64,000 nt of DNA from Mycolicibacterium sp. CH28 (lineage in GTDB: Bacteria > Actinomycetota > Actinomycetes > Mycobacteriales > Mycobacteriaceae). Each line of letters begins with the position of its first letter. Position 1 is the stretch's first letter. The notes under the pieces were generated by a model. The model was not told the DNA's origin and searched no databases. It saw only the letters and a program-made list of their open reading frames with translations. The stretch is taken from assembly GCF_004745805.1 (NCBI RefSeq), contig NZ_SRLQ01000005.1, positions 186,001 to 250,000 of the forward strand. The letters run 5' to 3'. Of this stretch, positions 44,496 through 53,573 are shown one piece after another. A program made the position numbers and the translations under genes.

Positions 44496-45206
44496 ATGGG
44501 GTGCATGGACAGTAGTTCGGCCGCACCCCGAGTGCTCGTGGTCGATGACGATCCCGACGTTCTGGCATCGCTGGAGCGCGGACTGCGGCTCTCCGGATTC
44601 GAGGTGTCCACCGCCGTCGACGGCGCCGAAGCACTGCGCTCGGCAACCGAGACCCGGCCCGACGCGATCGTGCTCGACATCAACATGCCGGTGCTCGACG
44701 GGGTCAGCGTGGTGACGGCGCTACGCGCGATGGACAACGACGTACCGGTCTGTGTGCTCTCGGCGCGCAGCTCGGTCGACGACCGGGTCGCCGGGCTCGA
44801 AGCCGGCGCCGACGACTACCTGGTCAAGCCCTTCGTGCTGGCCGAGTTGGTGGCCAGGGTCAAGGCGCTGCTGCGCCGCCGCGGGTCGACGGCCACCTTC
44901 TCCTCGGAGACCATCCAGGTGGGCCCGCTCGAGGTGGACATCCCAGGACGGCGGGCCCGGGTCAACGGCGTCGACGTCGACCTGACCAAGCGCGAGTTCG
45001 ACCTACTGGCCGTGCTCGCCGAACACAAGACCGCCGTGTTGTCCCGCGCACAGCTGCTCGAACTGGTGTGGGGTTACGACTTCGCCGCCGACACCAACGT
45101 CGTCGACGTCTTCATCGGCTATCTGCGCCGCAAGCTGGAAGCCGGCGGCGCCCCCCGGCTGCTGCATACCGTGCGCGGCGTCGGTTTCGTGTTGCGCACC
45201 CAATGA
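44496..45206 (+). CDS. prrA: two-component response regulator PrrA
   Basis: 236 residues, OmpR/PhoB class. Receiver domain: [15 protein letters not shown], phosphoacceptor Asp61 in [14 protein letters not shown], then Lys in DYLVKPF. C-terminal winged helix: [28 protein letters not shown] ... [15 protein letters not shown]. The sequence is almost identical to M. tuberculosis PrrA, which is also 236 residues with ATG at this position (here MGCMDSSS versus MGGMDTGV); ATG 44505 is an alternative. It is followed by its kinase seven bases downstream. PrrA is important for early growth in macrophages. Confidence 0.97.
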   Translation: MGCMDSSSAAPRVLVVDDDPDVLASLERGLRLSGFEVSTAVDGAEALRSATETRPDAIVLDINMPVLDGVSVVTALRAMDNDVPVCVLSARSSVDDRVAGLEAGADDYLVKPFVLAELVARVKALLRRRGSTATFSSETIQVGPLEVDIPGRRARVNGVDVDLTKREFDLLAVLAEHKTAVLSRAQLLELVWGYDFAADTNVVDVFIGYLRRKLEAGGAPRLLHTVRGVGFVLRTQ

Positions 45207-45213
45207 CCGGGTC

Positions 45214-46554
45214 GTGATGCTGTCCCGCATCTTTCGCCGCACCCCGTCGCTGCGCACCCGGGTGGCGTTCGCGACGGCGCTCGGCGCGGCGATCGTGGTG
45301 ACAATCGTGGGCACCATCGTCTGGATCGGCATCACCAACGACCGTCTGGAGCGGCTGGACCGCAGACTGGACGAGGCGGCGGGGTTCGCGGTCCCGTTCG
45401 TCCCCCGCGGCCTCGACCAGATACCGCCGTCGCCCAACGACCAGGATGTCGTCATCACCGTCCGCAGGGGCGACCAGGTGCGGTCCAACTCCGAAGTCGT
45501 GCTGCCCCGTCTGGACTCCGACTATGCGACGACCACCGTCGACGGTGTCCGTTACCGGGTGCGTAGCGTCGAACTCTCCTACCCCGACACCACCACCCTC
45601 GAGGTCGGCGCGACCTACGACGACACCATCGCCGACACCAACAACCTGCACCGGCGGGTGCTGATGATCTGCGTGTTCGCCGTCTGCGCGGCCGGCCTGC
45701 TGGGTTGGCTGTTGGCGACCTTCGCGGTGCGTCCCTTCCGCCGGCTGGCGGCCCAGACCCGACAGATCGACGCCGACGACGAGGCCCCCGACATCGACAT
45801 CGGGGGTGCCACCGAAGCCGTGGAGATCGGTGAGGCGCTCAAGGGGCTACTCGAACGCATTTGGACCGAACAGGACCGCACCAAGGCCGCATTGGCCTCC
45901 GCGCGCGACTTCGCCGCGGTGTCGGCCCACGAGTTGCGCACCCCGCTGACCGCAATGCGCACCAACCTCGAGGTGCTGTCCACCCTGGACATGACCGACG
46001 AGCAGCGCAAAGAAGTGCTCGGCGATGTGGTGCGCACCCAGACGCGCATCGAGGCCACCCTGGGCGCGCTGGAACGCCTTGCCCAGGGCGAACTTTCGAC
46101 GCAGGACGACCATGTTCCAGTCGACATCACCGAACTGCTCGACCGCGCCGCCCACGATGCGATGCGGGTCTACCCCGACCTCGAGGTGTCGCTGGCGCCA
46201 TCCCCGACCTGCATCATCATCGGGCTGCCCGCGGGCCTCCGGCTGGCCGTGGACAACGCGATCGCCAACGCGGTCAAGCACGGCGGCGCGACCCGGGTGC
46301 AGCTGTCGGCGGTCAGCTCGCGCGAGGGCGTGCAGATCGCCATCGACGACAACGGCACCGGGGTACCCGAGGCCGAACGCACAGCCGTCTTCGAGCGTTT
46401 CGCACGCGGGTCAACGGCGTCGCGCTCCGGCTCGGGACTGGGCCTGGCCCTGGTGGCCCAGCAAGCCGAAATACACGGCGGTACAGCGTCGTTGGAGGAC
46501 AGCCCGCTCGGCGGCGCGCGCCTTGTGCTGCGCCTGCCGGCACCGGGCGAGTAG
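45214..46554 (+). CDS. prrB: sensor histidine kinase PrrB
   Basis: 446 residues. Transmembrane segment 1 at about residues 20-42, an extracytoplasmic sensor of about 100 residues, segment 2 at about 150-172, HAMP, and the phosphoacceptor His239 in VSAHELRTPLTAMRTNLEV. The ATPase domain contains VDNAIANAVKHGG, DDNGTGVPEAERTAVFERFARG and SGLGLALVAQQA. Its length equals that of M. tuberculosis PrrB. Start GTG 45214 or ATG 45217. It senses an unknown envelope signal and phosphorylates PrrA. Confidence 0.97.
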   Translation: MMLSRIFRRTPSLRTRVAFATALGAAIVVTIVGTIVWIGITNDRLERLDRRLDEAAGFAVPFVPRGLDQIPPSPNDQDVVITVRRGDQVRSNSEVVLPRLDSDYATTTVDGVRYRVRSVELSYPDTTTLEVGATYDDTIADTNNLHRRVLMICVFAVCAAGLLGWLLATFAVRPFRRLAAQTRQIDADDEAPDIDIGGATEAVEIGEALKGLLERIWTEQDRTKAALASARDFAAVSAHELRTPLTAMRTNLEVLSTLDMTDEQRKEVLGDVVRTQTRIEATLGALERLAQGELSTQDDHVPVDITELLDRAAHDAMRVYPDLEVSLAPSPTCIIIGLPAGLRLAVDNAIANAVKHGGATRVQLSAVSSREGVQIAIDDNGTGVPEAERTAVFERFARGSTASRSGSGLGLALVAQQAEIHGGTASLEDSPLGGARLVLRLPAPGE

Positions 46555-46648
46555 ATCAACCCCCGGTCGCGGCAACCAACCGGGCAGTTTGTTCGGTCCC
46601 GACGTAATCTTTCTCGGTGCTCATCACTGCCCCGTACGACCACCACTG

Positions 46649-47608
46649 ATGGCCGAGACCCCAGGCCCGCCAGTCGGCGCAACGCCGTCGACCCAGGTCC
46701 CCCGCTACGCGGGCAAGGCCACCTTCGCCCACATCGCCGACATCCACGAAGTACCCGACTACGACATCGCCGTCGTGGGCTTGCCGTTCGACGGCGGCAC
46801 CTCCTACCGGCCCGGCGCGCGATTCGGGCCGATGGCCGTCCGGCAGGCCGCCCGCACACTACGTCCCGGATATCACGTGGAATTCGGGGTCGCCCCGCTG
46901 GAGCAGGTGCAGATCGTCGACGCCGGGGACGTCACGATCACCCCGTACGACATCGCCCAGGCATGCACGCAGATCGAGAACGGCATGCGCGACATCATCG
47001 GCGACCGCGCCCGCAAATTCGTCGCGATCGGCGGCGACCATACCGTCGCACTGCCGAATCTGCGTGCGCTGCATGCGTTCCACGGCCCACTGGCCCTGGT
47101 CCACTTCGACGCGCATCTGGACACCTGGGACACCTACTTCAACGCACCGGTGACGCACGGCACTCCCTTCCGCCGCGCGTTCGAGGAGGGTCTGCTGATC
47201 GAGGACCACTCGATCCACGTCGGCATCCGCGGCCCGATCTATGACCGGATGGACCTCGACGACGACGCGCGGATGGGATTTCGGATCATCCGGGCCGGGG
47301 ATCTCGACGTTATTGGCGTCGACGCTGCCGTCGACATCGTCGCCCGCCGGGTCGACGATCTGCCCGTGTACCTCTCGATCGACATCGACGTCCTCGACCC
47401 CGCCTTCGCGCCCGGCACCGGGACACCAGAATCGGGCGGCCTGACCTCTCGGGAGCTGCTGCGAATGCTGCGCCGGCTCAACGGGATCAACGTCGTCGGC
47501 GCCGACGTCGTCGAGGTCGCGCCAGCCTACGATCATGCCGAGATCACGTCGATCGCAGCGGCGACGGTGGTGTTCGACCTGCTGAGCCTGATCGTGGCCA
47601 ACGGCTGA
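46649..47608 (+). CDS. agmatinase/arginase-family ureohydrolase
   Basis: 319 residues with the binuclear manganese site of ureohydrolases: GGDHTVALP near residue 130, FDAHLDTWDTY near 152 and SIDIDVLDPAFAPGTGTPE near 246. This class hydrolyses guanidino compounds to urea and an amine. The N-terminus PRYAGKATFAHI and PFDGGTSYRPGARFGP are typical of agmatinase/guanidinobutyrase-like (SpeB) proteins. Start ATG 46649. It stands alone between prrB and the convergent class II aldolase gene. Exact substrate (agmatine, guanidinobutyrate, guanidinopropionate) cannot be decided. Confidence 0.92.
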   Translation: MAETPGPPVGATPSTQVPRYAGKATFAHIADIHEVPDYDIAVVGLPFDGGTSYRPGARFGPMAVRQAARTLRPGYHVEFGVAPLEQVQIVDAGDVTITPYDIAQACTQIENGMRDIIGDRARKFVAIGGDHTVALPNLRALHAFHGPLALVHFDAHLDTWDTYFNAPVTHGTPFRRAFEEGLLIEDHSIHVGIRGPIYDRMDLDDDARMGFRIIRAGDLDVIGVDAAVDIVARRVDDLPVYLSIDIDVLDPAFAPGTGTPESGGLTSRELLRMLRRLNGINVVGADVVEVAPAYDHAEITSIAAATVVFDLLSLIVANG

Positions 47609-47612
47609 CCAC

Positions 47613-48401
47613 TCAGCTGAAGTCTGGCAGGTAGGTCCGCTGCGCCCACTGGAACACCTGCCACGCCTCGCGCTCGTCGAGCATGTCGTGCACCCGGCGG
47701 GCTGCCTGCGCGCCAATCGGTTTGGCATCGCGCGCCTTGACCTGAACCTCGGCGCAGCGCTCCATCAGCAGGAAGTACCCGACCGCCGCGTCGACCGATC
47801 CCGCCACCGTCAACAGCCCGTGGTTCCGCAGAATCGCGGCCCTGGCATCGCCGATGGCGGCCGCGATACGTTTGCCGCCGTCGGTCGAGCCGATGTTGAC
47901 CTCATCGTCGTCGAAGATCTCGTGATCCTCGAAGAAGGCACAGGCCTCCTGCGAGATCGGACTCAGTTTGGTGACCGCCGCCGAAAACGGTGTCCCGTAG
48001 GGCGTATGGCAGTGTGCGGCGGCGATGACGTCGGGTCGGGCCTCGTGCAGCGGGGCGTGGATGTAGTAGGCGGCCACATTGACGTGGCCGCCGCCCTCGA
48101 CCGCGCCATCGGGGCGGACCAACACGAGATCGTCGACGGTCATGAACCGGAACGGAACACCGTAGCGTCCCAGCCAGAAGCAATCGGTCCGCTCGGGGTC
48201 ACGAGCCGATATGTGCCCGTCGCCCAGCGACCCCCAGCCCATCGCGCCGAACACCCGGTACGCCAACGCCAGCCGGCGCTTTCGGTGGGCCCGTAGTTCG
48301 GCGGGATCGGTGATGACCGGTTCGACGGCGGCCGGGTCGAGGAATGCGCCGTCAGCGACCATGTCGGGCCACCTCTCATCTGTTGTCGTCGAATAATCCA
48401 T
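47613..48401 (-). CDS. class II aldolase/adducin-family protein
   Basis: 262 residues. Zn-binding histidines are visible: GDGHISARDPE near 59, AAHCHTPYGTPF near 130 and ILRNHGLLTVAG near 190. These are the aldolase class II/adducin fold used by fuculose- and ribulose-phosphate aldolases and by many proteins of unknown substrate. It is convergent with the ureohydrolase (four bases apart) and divergent from the hydroxyacid dehydrogenase. ATG 48401 has a GAGAGG-type ribosome site upstream. Confidence 0.88.
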   Translation of the reverse strand: MDYSTTTDERWPDMVADGAFLDPAAVEPVITDPAELRAHRKRRLALAYRVFGAMGWGSLGDGHISARDPERTDCFWLGRYGVPFRFMTVDDLVLVRPDGAVEGGGHVNVAAYYIHAPLHEARPDVIAAAHCHTPYGTPFSAAVTKLSPISQEACAFFEDHEIFDDDEVNIGSTDGGKRIAAAIGDARAAILRNHGLLTVAGSVDAAVGYFLLMERCAEVQVKARDAKPIGAQAARRVHDMLDEREAWQVFQWAQRTYLPDFS

Positions 48402-48438
48402 CAGGCGCGTGGTTTTCGTCTGGAGCTAGACTATCGAA

Positions 48439-49410
48439 ATTGCCGCCGTCGAGCGCCCCGTCGTCCTGGTCGTCACCGAGCCCGACCCCGAACTGCCGCC
48501 GCCACCGCTCGAGTTGATCCCTGCCGGCGTCGAGGTGGTCGAGGTCGGGGCGAGGCCCACCGACGAACAGCTGGCCGGGGCGCAGGTGCTCTACATCTGG
48601 GACCACCGCTTCGCGGACTTGGGCCCGCTGCTGCGCCGTGCCCCATCGGTGCGGTGGGTGCACGCCGCCTCGGTCGGGGTCAACCGCCTGATCTGCCCGG
48701 AGCTGGCCGCGGTCACCCTGACCAATTCCCGGGGTGTGTTCGACATCCCGATCGCCGAATGGGTGCTGGCCGCGGTGCTCAGCCACGTCAAGGGCCTCGG
48801 GGACGGCTGGGCCCTGCAGCGCGAGCACCGGTGGCTGTATCGGAGCACCGGACGGCTGGCCGGCACCCGTGCCGCGGTGGTGGGTACCGGGTCGATCGGC
48901 CGGACCATCGGGGCGCGGCTCCTCGGCCTGGACGTCGACGTCACCCTGGTCGGCCGCACCGCCCGCCCCGACGAACGGTTCGGCGCCGTTCGCAGCAGCG
49001 ACGAGTTGGTGTCGGTGGCCGCGGAGGTGGACCTGCTGGTGCTGGCCGCACCCTTGACTCCGGCGACGACGGCGCTGGTCGGCGCCGAGGTACTCGGTGC
49101 TCTGGGGCCGCGCGGTTTCCTGGTCAACGTCGGTCGGGGGCAGACGGTGGTGGAGTCCGACCTCATCGACGCGCTGCGCGCCGGGACAATCGCGGGGGCG
49201 GCTCTCGACGTCTTCGAGGTGGAGCCGCTACCGGTCGACTCACCACTGTGGTCCATGCCGAATGTGCTTGTTTCACCGCACATCTCGGGCGACTACGCCG
49301 GGTTCGAGGTGGAGATGATGGCGGTGTTCACCGCCAATCTGGCGCGGTGGCTGCGCGGCGAGCCGCTCCACGACGTCGTCGATCCGACGTTGGGGTACGT
49401 GCCCGGTTGA
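48439..49410 (+). CDS. D-2-hydroxyacid dehydrogenase-family protein
   Basis: NAD-dependent D-2-hydroxyacid dehydrogenase fold. Rossmann motif GTGSIGRTIGARLLG, catalytic-site ARG region NVGRGQTVVESDLIDALR, Glu in DVFEVEPLPVDSPL, and His in SPHISGDY. Only TTG 48514 is a conventional start, but the first family strand (PVVLVVTEPDPELP) lies before it. The frame is open back to 48430, where ATT 48439 is the best candidate: TAGACT, a -10 element, ends 6 bases before it. I therefore extend to the ATT; the conventional call would be 48514. Confidence 0.85.
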   Translation: MAAVERPVVLVVTEPDPELPPPPLELIPAGVEVVEVGARPTDEQLAGAQVLYIWDHRFADLGPLLRRAPSVRWVHAASVGVNRLICPELAAVTLTNSRGVFDIPIAEWVLAAVLSHVKGLGDGWALQREHRWLYRSTGRLAGTRAAVVGTGSIGRTIGARLLGLDVDVTLVGRTARPDERFGAVRSSDELVSVAAEVDLLVLAAPLTPATTALVGAEVLGALGPRGFLVNVGRGQTVVESDLIDALRAGTIAGAALDVFEVEPLPVDSPLWSMPNVLVSPHISGDYAGFEVEMMAVFTANLARWLRGEPLHDVVDPTLGYVPG

Positions 49411-49420
49411 CAGCCGATCG

Positions 49421-50170
49421 CTAGGCACCTTCCGGCTGGCGCCATTCGATCGGCCGCAGCAGGACCACCTCGGGCACCACACAACTGCGGGATACCCGGA
49501 TGGTCATCCGGATCGCCTCGGCGATGTCGCTGGGAGCGATCATCTCCTCGGGCCCCACGGTGTCGCGGTAGTCGTCGGCCATCCGGGTGTTCACCAGTCC
49601 GGGGCAGATCGCGGTCGCCTTGATGCCCGAGGTCGACAGCTCGTCGTGCAGTGATTCGGTGAACCCGACGACGGCGAACTTGGTTGCCGAGTACGACGAG
49701 AGCGTCGCCTCGCCCCGCTTCCCCGCGTTCGAGGCGATGTTGACCACTTGCGCCGACTTGCGTTGCTGCACGGCTTCTTTGAGCAACGGTAGGCACTTGC
49801 TGGTCAGCAGGATCACCGCCCGGATGTTGACCGCGAGCTGCTCGTCGAGGAAGTCGGCAGTGATCTCGCCGACCGCCCGGTTGCCGGCTACGCCGGCATT
49901 GTTGATCAGCAGATCCAACGAACCGTAGCGCTGCAGGTGCTCGTCGACGACCCGGGCCATGAACGCCTCGTCTGCCAATGACCCGGCGACGATGTGTACC
50001 GGCGGGCCGGGCTCAGCCGACAGCGTGGAGGCCACCGCCTCGAGCTTGGCCGGGTCCCGGCCCACGAGGGTGAGCGCGAATCCTTCTTCGTGCACCATCG
50101 CGGCGATGGCGGACCCGATCCCGCCGGAGGCTCCCGTGACGATTGCACTGCGTGTATCGCTGCTCACCAC
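49421..50170 (-). CDS. SDR family oxidoreductase
   Basis: 249 residues (GTG 50170; 253 if ATG 50182 is used). Classical SDR: TGASGGIG near residue 13, NNAGVAG near 90, Ser in VVNIASNAG and active-site YSATK. It belongs to the group of NAD(P)-dependent keto-reductases/alcohol dehydrogenases with no clear substrate. Convergent with the hydroxyacid dehydrogenase (ten bases apart) and 46 bases downstream of the FKBP gene on the same strand. Confidence 0.88.
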   Translation of the reverse strand: MVSSDTRSAIVTGASGGIGSAIAAMVHEEGFALTLVGRDPAKLEAVASTLSAEPGPPVHIVAGSLADEAFMARVVDEHLQRYGSLDLLINNAGVAGNRAVGEITADFLDEQLAVNIRAVILLTSKCLPLLKEAVQQRKSAQVVNIASNAGKRGEATLSSYSATKFAVVGFTESLHDELSTSGIKATAICPGLVNTRMADDYRDTVGPEEMIAPSDIAEAIRMTIRVSRSCVVPEVVLLRPIEWRQPEGA

Positions 50171-50216
50171 GGCATTACACACGCCAAACGCGAACCGCGC
50201 TCGGCGAATGTGAAAC

Positions 50217-50588
50217 CTAGCGAGTGGCCAGCAGGTCGATGACGAAGATGAGGGTCTTGCCCGACAGCTGGTGTCCCGAACCGGCCGGGCCGTAGGCCTG
50301 TTCCGGCGGGATGGTCAGCTGGCGGCGCCCGCCCACCCGCATGCCTGGGATGCCGTCCTGCCAGCCCTGGATCAACCCACGCAGCGGAAACGAGATGGAC
50401 TCGCCGCGGTTCCAGGAGCTGTCGAACTCCGCACCGCTGTCGTACTCGACACCGACGTAGTGGACGTCCACGACGGCGCCGGGCTTGGCTTCGTCGCCTT
50501 CGCCGACCACCAGGTCTTTGATGACCAGCTCAGCGGGTGCCGGTCCTTCCGGGAATTCGATACTGGGTTTCGTCGTCACGGCACCCAC
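50217..50588 (-). CDS. FKBP-type peptidyl-prolyl cis-trans isomerase
   Basis: 123 residues, one FKBP domain: VVDVHYVGVEYDSGAEFDSSWNRGE (active-site strand with Tyr, Asp and Phe), FPLRGLIQGWQDGIPGMRVGGRRQLTIPPEQAYGP and FVIDLL. All aromatic pocket residues are present. No signal peptide, so cytosolic folding catalysis. GTG at 50588 or GTG 50579. It precedes the SDR gene on the same strand and has its own short leader. Orthologues occur throughout mycobacteria. Confidence 0.93.
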   Translation of the reverse strand: MGAVTTKPSIEFPEGPAPAELVIKDLVVGEGDEAKPGAVVDVHYVGVEYDSGAEFDSSWNRGESISFPLRGLIQGWQDGIPGMRVGGRRQLTIPPEQAYGPAGSGHQLSGKTLIFVIDLLATR

Positions 50589-50681
50589 ACTAGTCGCCGC
50601 GAGATCGACGTTTCGGTGAAGTCCGCTCGTTGTTTTCCGCCCGAATGTCGGTTTTGGCGGGAAGGAGCGCGCCGGGGTCGG

Positions 50682-51467
50682 CTACCCGCTACTGATCAAG
50701 CGTTCCACCCGGCCGTCGGTGCCGCGGCGCTCACGCGCGGTCACCGTTGACGTCGTCGCCGTCAGCCGCACCCGGTCGGCGCGAAACAGGTCGTAGGCAT
50801 ACTCGAACGGCCGATCCGCCGCGTCGCGGGTGACCCGGGTGATCGCCATCAGCGGTCGCCGGTGTGCGATACCGAGCCAGTCGGCCTCCCGCGGGCTGGC
50901 GCTGACAACCTCGATCGTCTCGCTGGCCGTTGTCGGCACCAGCCCGTAACGCACCGCGAACAGTTCATACAGTGAGCCGCCGAGCGGTTGCTCCAACAGG
51001 TCGACGACTTGGTCGGCGATGAAACAGGAGTGGTCCACCGATAACGGCACCCCATCGGCGAAGCGCAGCCGACGGATCGCGAACACCTCGTCGTGATCAT
51101 CGATCTCGAGTGCCGAGGCCTCCGCGGGGGACGGGGGACGACGATCGGTGGCCAGCACCCGGGTCGCACTGGTGTGCCCGCCGCTGCGCAACCTGGCCGG
51201 CAGGCCGGCCAGTTCGGCGGCATTGCGTTGCACCACGTCGGCGCGGACGAACGTCCCGCCGTTGCGGCCGGTCCGGCGCTCGAGCACGCCGGCCCGACTC
51301 AGCGGCAGAAGTGCGCTGCGCAGGGTGGCGCGGGAGACCTCGAACCGTTCGGCCATCTCACGTTCGGTGCCCAGCCGCGAACCGGGGCGAAGCGCCCCCT
51401 GGGCCAGCATCGACAGGATGCGCCTGCGCACATCCTCGGCGACTGGTCCCCCCTCCGACTCCTCCAT
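50682..51467 (-). CDS. GntR/HutC-family transcription regulator
   Basis: 261 residues: N-terminal winged helix (PVAEDVRRRILSMLAQGALRPGSRLGTEREMAERFEVSRATLRSALLPL) and C-terminal UTRA effector-binding domain (ATRVLATDRRPPSPAEA, SVDHSCFIADQV, ADRPFEYAYDLFRADRVRL). HutC-type proteins are repressors released by a small metabolite. It is the last gene of a kinase-SDR-GntR operon, five bases after the SDR gene. By context it should respond to the amino alcohol or hydroxy-amino acid handled by this cluster. Confidence 0.9.
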   Translation of the reverse strand: MEESEGGPVAEDVRRRILSMLAQGALRPGSRLGTEREMAERFEVSRATLRSALLPLSRAGVLERRTGRNGGTFVRADVVQRNAAELAGLPARLRSGGHTSATRVLATDRRPPSPAEASALEIDDHDEVFAIRRLRFADGVPLSVDHSCFIADQVVDLLEQPLGGSLYELFAVRYGLVPTTASETIEVVSASPREADWLGIAHRRPLMAITRVTRDAADRPFEYAYDLFRADRVRLTATTSTVTARERRGTDGRVERLISSG

Positions 51468-51471
51468 CGGG

Positions 51472-52248
51472 CTAGGGGCGCACGGCGTCCGGCGATTCGG
51501 GGAGCACCTGACCGCCGTCGACGGCGATCGCCTGCCCGGTGATGTACCCCGCCTCGACGGTGGCCAGGAAGGCGGCGAGATAACCGAGGTCTTCGGGCTT
51601 ACCCAGCACCCCGGCCGGGATCGCGCGAGTCATCCCCGCGATGTACTCCTCCCCCATGTCGACGAGGCCTTCGGTGAGGATGTTGCCCGGGAGTACGGCA
51701 TTGACGGTGATGCCGTGCGGCGCCAATTCGATTGCCGCGGAACGCATGAAACCCAGCTGGGCGGCCTTGGAGGCCCCGTAGTGCGACCAGCCGGGGAAGC
51801 CGGTGATCGGCCCGGTGATCGACGACGTCAGGATCACCCGGCCACGCCCGGAGGCGATCAACGCATCCAGACAGGCCTGCACCGTGAAGACGTTGCCCTT
51901 GACGTTGATGTCGAGCACCTCGTTGAGCTGAGCCGGGGTCATGGTGGCCAGCGGCGCTTCCGGGAAGATGCCGGCGTTGGCGCACACCACGTCGATGCCG
52001 CCGAACGCCTCGACGACCCCGGCGGCGAGATTGGCGCAGGATGCCGGGTCGGTGACGTCGGTCTGGATGCCGAGCACCTTTCCGGCGCCCAGGGCGTCGA
52101 GCTCGGCGACGGCGGCGTCGAGTTCGGCCACCGAGCGGGCCGCGATCGCGACGTTGGCCCCGGCCTTGGCGAACACCGACGCGATACCGCGGCCGATTCC
52201 CTTGCTCCCGCCGGTCACCACGACCGACGTCGATTGAAGGTCAAACAT
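51472..52248 (-). CDS. SDR family oxidoreductase of the kinase/phospho-lyase cluster
   Basis: 258 residues, classical [13 protein letters not shown] near residue 13, CANAG in place of NNAG, Ser in LTSSITG, and active-site YGASKAA, then [13 protein letters not shown]. It lies between the kinase gene (27 bases) and the GntR regulator. In the pathway model it could oxidise a hydroxyl group before or after the kinase step, or reduce the aldehyde released by the phospho-lyase. This is inference from position only. Confidence 0.9.
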   Translation of the reverse strand: MFDLQSTSVVVTGGSKGIGRGIASVFAKAGANVAIAARSVAELDAAVAELDALGAGKVLGIQTDVTDPASCANLAAGVVEAFGGIDVVCANAGIFPEAPLATMTPAQLNEVLDINVKGNVFTVQACLDALIASGRGRVILTSSITGPITGFPGWSHYGASKAAQLGFMRSAAIELAPHGITVNAVLPGNILTEGLVDMGEEYIAGMTRAIPAGVLGKPEDLGYLAAFLATVEAGYITGQAIAVDGGQVLPESPDAVRP

Positions 52249-52275
52249 TTAAAACCCTTTCTACCGCCTTGTGAT

Positions 52276-53289
52276 TCACACCCGTGATCCGAAGATCGCA
52301 TCCTGGAGCCAGGTGCGATCCGCCAAATACCGCCGCGCCAGCCGGGCAGTATTGGGCGCGAAGTCTGGGCCGAGCTCGGCCGCGGCGTCGGCGTCGGCGT
52401 GCGAGGCGATCCACGCGGTGAGGTTGATTCGGCGCAACATCACGAACGACGGGATGAGCGCCAGGTGGTCAGCAGGTAGGGAACCGGCCTCGAAATAGCC
52501 GTCGAGCCACTCGGCGATGATGCGCTCACCGGCCGGGGTGTCCTCGATGAACGACACCGCCGCACCCAGATCGGCCAGATACCAGGACCACCCGCAGTCG
52601 TCGAAATCGATCACGGTGATACCGCTCCCGGCGCTGCTCGGGTTCACCATCAGGTTGGCCAGTCGCAGGTCGGCATGCACGAGACCGAATCGGTCTGGTG
52701 CAGAGCCGAACTCGGTGAGCCGAGCGGTGATGTCGTCGGCGGCCCGCTGGATCCAACTGCGATCTTCGTCGGTCAGACCGGGGGCAAGCCGCCAGTTTCC
52801 CCAGCGCGCCTGCGGCCCGAGGATGCTGTCGAGGTCCCAGCGAAACCGGGTGAACCCGTCGGGAAACGTCCAGCGCCTGGCATGTTGGTGCATGATCGCG
52901 GTGAGCCGTCCGAGCTCGTCGAACCCGACGGCGTCGGGATCATCCTCGGCGGTGCAGCCCACGACAAACGTCACCGCATCGACGTGCAATACGTCGCCGT
53001 CCACCTCGGCGACCACCACGTCCGTACCGTCGCTGGCCGCTAGCAGCTCCGGCGTGGAGACCGAGGTCTCGGTACGCAGCGCCCGCATCCACGCCAGTTC
53101 GGAGCGGATTGCCGCCAGGGAGTGGTAGCCGGGCCGATGCACTCTCAGCACGATCGGTTCGTCGTCATCGACCAGATAGGTGGCGTTCTCGGACAGGCTG
53201 AGCAGCCGAAGCGGGGCGTCCTCGGTGCGACCGTAGGCAGGCAGGGAAGCGCGCGCGAACAACTCATGAGTCGGCGGCAGTCCCGGCAT
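52276..53289 (-). CDS. APH-fold phosphotransferase, likely amino-alcohol/hydroxylysine kinase type
   Basis: 337 residues, aminoglycoside/homoserine-kinase-like (APH) fold. ATP site LLSLSENATYLVDDDEPIVLRVHRPGY, catalytic loop GLVHADLRLANLMV with Asp in the HxDxxxxN-type motif, and metal-binding IDFDDCGWSWYLADLG. ATG 53289. It is divergent from an APC permease and a class III PLP enzyme that resembles ethanolamine-phosphate phospho-lyase, the pairing known for hydroxylysine kinase and amino-alcohol kinase. So I infer phosphorylation of a hydroxyl on an amine-containing substrate; an antibiotic-modifying role is less likely. Confidence 0.85.
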   Translation of the reverse strand: MPGLPPTHELFARASLPAYGRTEDAPLRLLSLSENATYLVDDDEPIVLRVHRPGYHSLAAIRSELAWMRALRTETSVSTPELLAASDGTDVVVAEVDGDVLHVDAVTFVVGCTAEDDPDAVGFDELGRLTAIMHQHARRWTFPDGFTRFRWDLDSILGPQARWGNWRLAPGLTDEDRSWIQRAADDITARLTEFGSAPDRFGLVHADLRLANLMVNPSSAGSGITVIDFDDCGWSWYLADLGAAVSFIEDTPAGERIIAEWLDGYFEAGSLPADHLALIPSFVMLRRINLTAWIASHADADAAAELGPDFAPNTARLARRYLADRTWLQDAIFGSRV

Positions 53290-53573
53290 GGCGTCAAGTG
53301 TGGACCATAACGACCACTAGAGCAGACCAAATCGGCATATTTAACGCCACTGTTGCGCATGCGCATTCACCGAAACACAGCCGAAACATTTGTCCGACAT
53401 TCTCTGATTCTTCCTGTTGACCAGGCGATCTGGCCCGGGTAACAATGTCGGTCGTCGCACCACATTGCCGTGCCGACACCGTCCTCGCTCCCCGGACGCA
53501 TCCGCGCTTCGGGCCAAACCAGACCAAAAACCGGCGCGACCCCCAGTCACGTTCGAGATGGGAAATCACAACT
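53290..53573. other. 284-base divergent promoter region of the kinase/permease cluster
   Basis: No gene. It is AT-richer than its neighbours (CCAAATCGGCATATTTAACG). A perfect 12-base palindrome, TGCGCATGCGCA, lies at 53354-53365, and could be bound by the GntR regulator encoded in the same cluster. Confidence 0.4.
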
